The notes beneath the pieces are model-generated. The model was given only the letters and a program-made list of their open reading frames with translations. It was not told where the DNA came from and made no database searches. The position numbers and the translations under genes were made by a program. This document shows, one piece after another, positions 57,181-64,000 of a stretch of 64,000 nucleotides of DNA. Positions within the stretch are counted from its first letter, which is position 1. Each line of letters begins with the position of its first letter. Source of the DNA: Isoetes taiwanensis (taxonomy: Eukaryota > Streptophyta > Lycopodiopsida > Isoetales > Isoetaceae); the NCBI GenBank assembly GCA_021234155.1, contig JAJEKV010000474.1:64001-128000 (forward strand), written 5' to 3'.

Positions 57181-57835
57181 AAGTACATCATGTTATGCAA
57201 CAACAAAAATGTTATGAGTTATAAACATGGCAAAATCAACAGAACTGCTCATCGGGCAACCACATGAACAAGTAATAGTGTTTAATAGCATTAGTTAAGA
57301 GAAAGATATATGTCTTGAGCTTGATAATTTTCTTCACTAATTTTTAGTTGTCCAAGAGTAAAGAATATCAACATGGTAGGCCGCACAAACATAATCGTAT
57401 AGTGTGGGGTGTGTGTGTGTGTGTGTGTGTGTGTGGCTTGTATTGCAAGGTGCAGGTACATCGCACGCCATGAGTGGCGTGTGTTTTGTTGTTGTTCTTG
57501 CTGTTTGCATCTAATCAATAGATTATAACATGATTGGAATTCATATTCAACTAAAAATGAGTTGTAGTTGGTACTCTTGTTGTTGAATTTTCAAATGCAC
57601 CATATTATCATTTTTCTTGCTATTATCCTCTTTTACTCATTGATTTCAAAGAAAACCTCACTAGGTCCCCATATCTTGATTGAAATGCATATATGAGTTA
57701 ATAAATAACCCAAGCAACATAATGCCATGGGTAAAATTACTATGTGCACCACAATATTCAGTAATACTCAATGTATTATTCTAATTAAAATATAGATACA
57801 ATACAGCAAAATAAATTACTTTTGTACTTCTGTGA
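57181..57835. other. No recognisable gene
   Basis: AT-rich, with a (GT)n microsatellite at about 57,411-57,434. Confidence 0.5.
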
Positions 57836-57920
57836 TGGTCCAGCGATAGGATATTAAAACTGCCACACTAGAGGTCAGGGGTTCAAGATTAGCTATTGTG
57901 CTTGATATTGGGTGAGTTGT
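57836..57920 (+). repeat. Putative SINE head
   Basis: GGTCCAGCGATAGGATATT (A-box-like) and GGGGTTCAAGATTAGC (B-box-like) about 40 nt apart; similar in layout to the 3838-4147 element. The 3' end is not defined. Confidence 0.4.
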
Positions 57921-58429
57921 AGTTGACGTTGCATGATCAATTTAATACTTTAGGGAATAGAGGGAGCTGTGATGGCCGCCATGTGAAGTCCTGATGCCAT
58001 TTTCTTCATAACTTATTACCGAATGTCAGATTCAAGTGTTCTTTAGTGCGTTGAAAAGCTGGGGATGCGAGCTTTACATTGGTATATTGCATCTTATGGA
58101 CGCATGCTTTAATCGTCATCTGCGTAAACGCACCGAGCAACTGCAAAGGTATGCGACCGTGTTATGACATTATGTAGACGCCACAATATCAACAAGTTTG
58201 CAAACCCGCCGCAAAGCGGTCGCATGCTGCCTATGTTCTGCCTCCACAAAGTTTAATAACGCAAAAGCCAGGAATTATACGCGGACGTACTCTTGAGCGT
58301 TCGTGTCTGGATCATTTCTCGACAATTTCTACCAGCCGTTTTGTTTCTTTTCACGTATAAAACACATGCTCTTGCAAAAAAAGGGGGGTTTCATATGTTT
58401 TGTACTTTTCTCATATTTTACATGACTGA

Positions 58430-59565
58430 GCATCTTAAATATCGAAGACAATCATGTTTAGACCACGGGGGATATCCTAGGTATATCCGGGCCCAGTCCA
58501 ATTTTTAATGATTGATTCAACTATGAATTAACATGTACATGTCCCATTTCTAGATTCATCCAATGTACTATCCAACAACCACTTGGAAGATATTTTGTCG
58601 TGTAGTTGTTGCAACTTCAGAGAAAATGGGCCTCTATGAGAACGATGCCACTTTTGGCACCAATGTTCAATGCATTCCCTAGCCTCTTTATATTTTTGAA
58701 TCCATTTTGTCATACATTGCTTATTACTTACAACGTAATCCCTTATTGTTGCCATCTCAATGTATGTCAATGTATGAGTTGTTCTCTTGTTATATAATCT
58801 ACCTTTACACTCATTCATAAGGTGAGATAAGGAGAAATTGCAAACCTACATTCTTGAGCAATCTGCAGCATGGGAGAACATAACTCTGCCTTGAAAGAAT
58901 TGGAGGTGCTATATGCCTTGGCTATGTAGGTCAAGAAGCCTTCTTTTTCTTGTGGAGGCAGATAGTCCATCCAAGGGATCTCTTTCCGTACTAGAGGACT
59001 TGAGAGAGAAGAAGGGAAGGTATTCTATAAGGGATCAAGCTGGAAAAATGTAATTGAATGCGCAGTTTGAAATGCAAGGGTCATTTAAATGCATTGCAAA
59101 AGCAGTGGAACATTGCACCTCCTTTAAACGTCGTCTGACTATTTTAATAACTAGAAACGCAATTTGAAACGTGTATCAAAGACATAGTTGTAACACATTA
59201 CAAACTGTTGTATCACATTTCAAAGGTTGCACTTTAAAACATGTTTTAAAGTTTGATTTTATTGTTTTGTAATACGTTTCCGACCCATATGTATTTCAAA
59301 TTACAATTGTGTTTCAATTGGAACGTTTCAACACCTCTTTTATTAATGTAGTGGCATGCATGTTTCAAACCCATATGTTTTTCAAATTACAACTGCATTT
59401 CAATTGGAACGTTTCGCGTCTGTTATGTAGTCCTAATGAGTCAAATTGTTGTCATCGGTTGTCCCCTTTATTTCTTCTTTTTGTTTATTGCCATATGTTG
59501 AGGCAATTAGTTGTCATTGGTTGTCCTTTTCTTTGTTGCCATTTCTTTTGATGGAAGATTGAAGC
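58430..59565. repeat. Repeat R, copy 3
   Basis: Collinear with copy 1. The minus frame 58,818-58,528 stays open for 96 codons (TTHTLTYIEMATIRDYVV ... WLLDSTLDESRNG). Ends with GTTGTCATTGGTTGTCC and TTTTGATGGAAGATTG. Confidence 0.8.
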
Positions 59566-59731
59566 AGAGTTTCATTAAATTTGGAAATTTCGTGATTCCA
59601 ATTTCTTGCGAAATCAGTTTCTTCCCTATCGATAGATATGGCACTATTTACTTAACAAGAAATCAGTTATCATGCAAAAACTGCTACATTTGATATAAAA
59701 CAGCGCGGTTTTAGTTTTCAAGAGGAGAACC

Positions 59732-59975
59732 ATGGCGCCATTTACTAAGAAAGTATAAGGAAAAGCGCCCCGATAACCTCCAAAGTAGATATTAAAATGC
59801 AAAAAAGCGCCCGGCAGGCAAACATAATGGCGCGACCGCCCCGTTTGCTCGAAATTAATTATGAAGCAAATAGTGCAAACGCGCTATTTGCTTTAACATG
59901 AAACCAAACAAATAGTGCAGGCGCGCTATTTGCTTTAATGTAAAGACCAAGCAAATAGTGCACTCGCGCCATTTC
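59732..59975. repeat. Left palindrome cluster of the ParB-like locus
   Basis: ATGGCGCCAT (59,732-59,741); GCAAATAGTGC/GCGCTATTTGC (59,866-59,891); CAAATAGTGC/GCGCTATTTG (59,909-59,932); AAATAGTGC/GCGCCATTT (59,953-59,975). They are variants of the AAATGGCGC half-site seen at the right end. Confidence 0.8.
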
Positions 59976-60070
59976 CCTATAGATAACACATTTTTACACA
60001 AGGCCATGTAGTTATATATTAATAAAAATACAATGTGTATACAATTTTTTTATATTAGATACAATTTTTT

Positions 60071-63000
60071 TTAGTAGTCGTGGGCAAAGTGCTCATCATC
60101 GACTTTCTCATAGTCTGCAGGGTTAATCTTAATGCGGTCAATTTGCTCCTCCTGCTCAGCTCCACCTTGGCCGGATGTCTCTCCTTTCTCTCCACCTTGA
60201 CCTGATTCGTCCTCCTCATTTTCTACCCCGACTGCTCCACCATCTTTAATAGTCAAGACTTCGCGCTCGCCAATGGCCTTTGGGGCAAGTAAGGGGTATA
60301 GGGCGTTCTCGACCCTACCCAGAATCCCCGCTATGCATTTAATCTTCACGAAGTCATGCTCATACGTCGCACTGATTCTTCCTACATGAAGTGATGCCCT
60401 AGATAGGGCTCCAGCAGAGAAGAAATCTAGTACCATGTACTCGAAGGGCAGAGCTTATCAACAAGGTAGAACGCAGTTGCAGGACCAATCTGCTTATGAA
60501 CCAGGTATTCTCCTTCCATACCCTGCCAACTGAATTTAAACCTGTCTTGCAAAAGTTTTTTGGCCATAACATCTCCCTCACTTCCGATGGCTTCCTTAGG
60601 AATAGGAGGAATTGGCGGGAGCTTCCGAGGATGATTACCATACAGTCTGAGATCCAGGTCTTCATCAGGCTCCCCCGTATGTGCAGAAATCCTCGTAGCA
60701 AGAACGAGAGCATGTGGCTCTTTTATTCCTGTACCACCTGTAGCTCCAGCCTCCTCTTCATACATTCCTACAAACACTCTTGACCTGGATTCCAGTCTTT
60801 CAAGCGCAGTGGCGAATAGAAAGTTATGCTCCGGCCTGACGAAACATAGAATTCAGTATGTCTCTACATCTGTCATCTGTGAGACGCTATCGAAGAATGC
60901 GGTTACAGTCTCACTATTCTAAACAAGAGTAAGCTGCCTTGCATCTAAACATATCATGCTGGTAGGTAGCGTTGTTTTTTCCATCAGAATCCCCCCGGCA
61001 GTGACATGTTCAACAAAGTATTTAGGCATGTCCTTCTCTGTTTCGGGCTTAAGGATTTTTCGAATAGATCTGGCCAAGAAGAATGGCATGTTACCATGAA
61101 CTCCCTCTTTGAGTATTCCTTCTGACACCCACTTATGATGGCATACTCCCCAAACCAGAAGTGCAGTATGAGAAAAACTGTATGTGGCCTTCCTTAAGTC
61201 CTCGAACTTCTTGTAATTAGTGCCTAGTTCATCTGATATGAAGTGCATAATCTCCCTCTTCATGTATACTAGAATTCTTAAGTTCTGCGCTCTCGTCTTG
61301 AAAAAATTCTCTGCTTTGTAATCTGAGGTGACTTTGACGTATATGTCCCCACTCAATGTTGCTTCGAGGACGTTTCGACAATCATCGTAGTCCAAGCCCC
61401 TCATGCATCTAAGCTAGTCGTCACTAAAGTAGTCTTTGTCTTTTGCAAAGTTGACTACTATAGCTCGACCCCTATTGTCCTTAAGTTCTTCCTTCCTCCA
61501 TTTGTTCCACATCTGGCGGAAGAGTGCATAAACATCATCTGACATAAAGACAAACCTATTGATGTCCTTCGTGTGTTTGCCTCTGAGAATCTTCTCTGCC
61601 ATTTGAAGGTAGTGCTGCAATAGAATTGGCGACGTTAGAATTCGCGATGGTAAATGAAATGGCGCAGCTGCGCCATTTACCACAAAATGTAAATGTAAAC
61701 GTAAAAATGTACCACACGTGAACGTACCTTGTACTCGTCACTTCTAGACTGTCCTTTTCCAGCAGGAGCTGGTCTTCCGCACTCCTGATACTACTTCCGC
61801 AGATGATGAATCTGATCCACATAGGGTTCCTTGAAGACCGTCTTGGCTACAATACCATTGACATCCACACTGAGCTGAAATAGGTCCAGGTCACTGATCT
61901 GTCCAGAAAGAACTCTGCATATTCTGAAAGTATAGATCTTCTTGAGCTCAACTCTAGCATCTTCTGTCCCCAACTTACTGCATACAAGTTGCGCAGCAGA
62001 GACCGAATGATTACCATTGATAATATAAAATCGTTTCCCTACCAGATCAGATTCCTGTGACCAGGTCAGCAACTCCTTTGTAGCCGGATCAAAGGGCACC
62101 ACATCTGCTAGTGTGAATACCGGATGTGGATCCTCAGCAAAAGATTTGCAAAGCTTCCTAACATGCTCGGGGTTAATAACCCTGGCGGTCATATTAGGTA
62201 GTGCCTCTTCTAGATCCCAGATGGATATCCGTCTTGTATAAGTGACATCAAGGGGGAACATGTGGCCGTGCTACTCTATTTTTTTTTTAATGTTTCCTCT
62301 GCCATTTCTTCTTCGGCATCACGGTCCATCTTGAGTTCCTCGGGCACCTCAAGATCTGTCGTCTTCTGCAACTTCCTTGCCCTTGTCTCCCTTTTTGTTT
62401 CTTTCTTTCTTTCTCTTTGTTGGTGTGCTATCTGCTGTGGATGCTACCACTTTTGTGTGTTTTGTAGCCTCCTTATCAGGCTTCCCAGTGGATTTCACAG
62501 GGGAGTCATGTTGGTGAGCTTCTTGCTCATCCCTCTTCTCCTCCTGATGCTCGTCCCCCCTTCTCAACCTCCTGTCCTCCCTCTTGTTCTGTCTGCCTTT
62601 GGACTTCATCTCCTCCACCTGCCTTTGTTCCTTTGGTGGCTGGTTTGACCTTTACACTTTTTCTCTGCATCTCTCCCAGCAGCCATCTGCTATCCATTAC
62701 TGCTGGCATGTTGCCTGAGAGCTTCACTCTTACAATGTAGGACACAGAGTTTTTTGACATGTCCATCGTAGTAAATCCTCTGAGGATCTCTATCGTGCCT
62801 TTGATATCTGCTTGCTCTCTAGACTCATAAGATGGCAGCGACCAACTTTTTTTTTTTGGCCGACAGTGCTTGGTCCTTTATGCTAGACTCCATCATTGCC
62901 GGGTCGTAGCACTGCCAATCCATGTAGTAGAGATCAATGCTGCCACTGACTGGATCTTCCACTGTGCAGCCAAGAAAGTCAAGTCTTCCTTGTTTCTTGA

Positions 63001-63319
63001 CTTCCCTCGTGTTTACAATGATGCCCATCTGGGCCAAGGAATCCACTCCTGTCTCACCTGCACGAGACTTGACAAGGAGGCAAAGTTCTCGCCTCTTGTC
63101 GCCCTTCGTTGGGTCCACACCTTCAGTCAAGGGTATGGCTCTAACAATCTCCATACACCAAGACCTACCAGCCAGGACCAGGGTTCTCGATGCTACCACG
63201 TTCCAAGCCTTCGGCGCAGCAGCTGCTGCAAGATAAGCATGGCGAGAAAAATGACATGTATCAACTCTGCGCGACCCTAATAGATGAAACAGCCAATGGC
63301 GCAGCTGCGCCATTTCCAT
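60071..63319 (-). pseudogene. ParB/sulfiredoxin-like domain gene, interrupted
   Basis: One long minus-strand gene, of which the pieces join. N-terminal part 63,319-62,858 (MEMAQLRHWLFHLL...) shifts frame at an 11-T run (62,847-62,857) into SWSLPSYESREQADIKGTI. Then a Lys/Glu-rich linker (KRKKERNKKGDKGKE), read in a second frame. The ParB-like domain begins at ATG 62,261: ALPNMTARVINPEHVRKLC, then FYIINGNHSVSAAQ in the place of the ParB box II. After an in-frame TAG it reaches EYK|GTACGT; intron 61,727-61,615 (113 bp, GT-AG, phase 0); then HYLQMAEKILRGKHTKDINR. Further stops near 61,415, 60,925 and 60,855 and a CT duplication near 60,450 precede an acidic C terminus. ParB-fold proteins bind DNA, act as CTP switches or nucleases; which applies is unknown. 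Domain call rests on the INGNHSVSAAQ box and spacing. At least two stops are TAG, as expected from C-to-T decay. Confidence 0.55.
61615..61727 (-). other. Intron of the ParB-like gene, containing a perfect palindrome
   Basis: Donor AAG|GTACGT and acceptor CTATTGCAG|CAC keep the frame (phase 0). AAATGGCGCAG (61,657-61,667) is followed at once by its reverse complement (61,668-61,678). Confidence 0.65.
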
Positions 63320-63481
63320 TGCTACGGGTCCCCATCTAGAGGGAGACCCATAGACATTCTAGAAATGGCGCACATGTGCCATTTCATATAACTAGCCTAA
63401 ATATCGCGGTCGCGCCATTTCTATAAGGAAGGGCGGCAATAACCCCATGCTCTCCTATAGAAATGGCGCGTCTGCGCCATT
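63295..63481. repeat. Right palindrome cluster of the ParB-like locus
   Basis: AATGGCGCAG plus its reverse complement (63,295-63,314, perfect, overlapping the putative start codons); AAATGG...GCACATGTGC...CATTT (63,363-63,384); a half-site GCGCCATTT (63,412-63,420); AATGGCGC-GTCT-GCGCCATT (63,462-63,481). Confidence 0.85.
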
Positions 63482-63790
63482 ACAGTTACCTACGCTACTC
63501 CAAATCGATAAGAATAGAAACAACAGAAACTAACCTGAGCCTGGCTCCTGGATTTTGAGCGAAGATTGCGCCATTGTATTTGTACTGCGTATAAAAGTAC
63601 TGGTCCGTATAAAAGTTACTCCACCTTTTTTCAGAATGCTCCCGGATCAACAGGCGCTAGAGAGAGAAAATGTTTGAATAGGAGAGAGAGTGTGCAAGGC
63701 GCTGGGCGCTGGCGAAAAGCGGAAGGCAGAGACGCAAAAGTAATGAAATAAAAAGTGGACGGAAAAGAAAAAGATAAGTCCGCGGAAAAG
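63482..63790. other. No recognisable gene
   Basis: Purine-rich, no coding signature; possibly the upstream region of the ParB-like gene. Confidence 0.35.
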
Positions 63791-63794
63791 AAAA

Positions 63795-64000
63795 AAAAAA
63801 ATTTACCCGCCCTTCTGCTTTCGAAATTTTTCAAATTTGCCCGCCTGTCCGTCTCTCCAAATTTTAGAAAATTTGAATTTTCCCGCCCGTCCCGCCCGCC
63901 CCTTTCAAACCTTACATTTGAATTTTTCCGCCCGCCCGTATTTGAAATTTGAATTTGCCCGCCCGTATTTTGAAATTTGAACTTGCCCGCCCGTCCACTT
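63795..64000. repeat. GCCCGCCCG / AAATTTGAA repeat, runs off right edge
   Basis: Alternating blocks of TTTGAAATTTGAA-like and TTGCCCGCCCGT-like sequence, about 25-45 bp per unit, becoming more regular toward the edge (63,945 onward). Confidence 0.75.

Noticed and set aside
60496-60783. Plus-strand open frame
   Set aside because: Antisense of the ParB-like gene, without family motifs.
61414-61416. Programmed TAG readthrough in the ParB-like gene
   Set aside because: Further stops and two frame breaks in the same gene make decay the simpler reading.

Overview
The window looks like nuclear DNA of a vascular, probably seed, plant. Evidence: an En/Spm (CACTA) transposon with a TNP2-type transposase, two DUF674 genes, an AGO4-type Argonaute fragment, leucine-rich-repeat relics, Ty3/Gypsy and LINE debris, tRNA-derived SINEs and short GT-AG introns. 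I cannot name the species. Few genes look intact; most of the 64 kb is mobile or repeat DNA.

Layout. 1-7.07 kb: a coiled-coil exon running off the left edge, a DUF674 gene (2215-3049, minus), repeat modules, a LINE 3' end, a 388-bp fold-back element and a Gypsy integrase fragment. 7,074-31,452: one 24,379-bp CACTA element with 5'-CACTACAA ends and a TAT/TAT target duplication. It sits inside a LINE tail whose reading frame is restored when the element and one TAT are removed. 31.45-40.8 kb: the LINE remainder, a second DUF674 gene (32,154-32,889), a 6.1-kb insertion made of two related elements in tandem with a 9-bp target duplication, and an LRR relic. 40.8-44.4 kb: a decayed LINE with endonuclease and reverse transcriptase. 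44.4-59.7 kb: gene-poor DNA with a SINE next to its own empty site, a 180-bp hairpin element, LINE relics and three copies of a repeat with a shared decayed minus-strand reading frame. 59.7-63.5 kb: a decayed minus-strand gene with a ParB/sulfiredoxin-like domain, bracketed by clusters of short palindromes. The right edge is a GCCCGCCCG/AAATTTGAA repeat.

Inside the CACTA element: palindrome-rich end arrays (core CGTCGTT-N-AACGACG); a decayed TNP2 transposase; a minus-strand coding-like fragment divergent from a small two-exon gene; an 8-kb GC-rich tandem array (1.12-kb unit, plus a 0.3-kb subunit); fragments of an AGO4-like Argonaute and of a WG-repeat (AGO-hook-like) protein; a degenerate kinase-like gene; a possible second transposon protein. 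The end-type palindrome arrays recur just upstream of two internal transcription units. The 5' introns of two units share a hairpin motif whose stem varies with pairing kept.

The best candidates for something undescribed are (a) the ParB-like gene with its palindrome clusters, (b) the CACTA element carrying pieces of two RNA-directed DNA methylation factors, (c) the intronic hairpin motif and (d) the tandem pair of 9-bp-TSD elements. Many frameshifts fall at homopolymers or in the GC-rich array, so some apparent decay may be consensus error.
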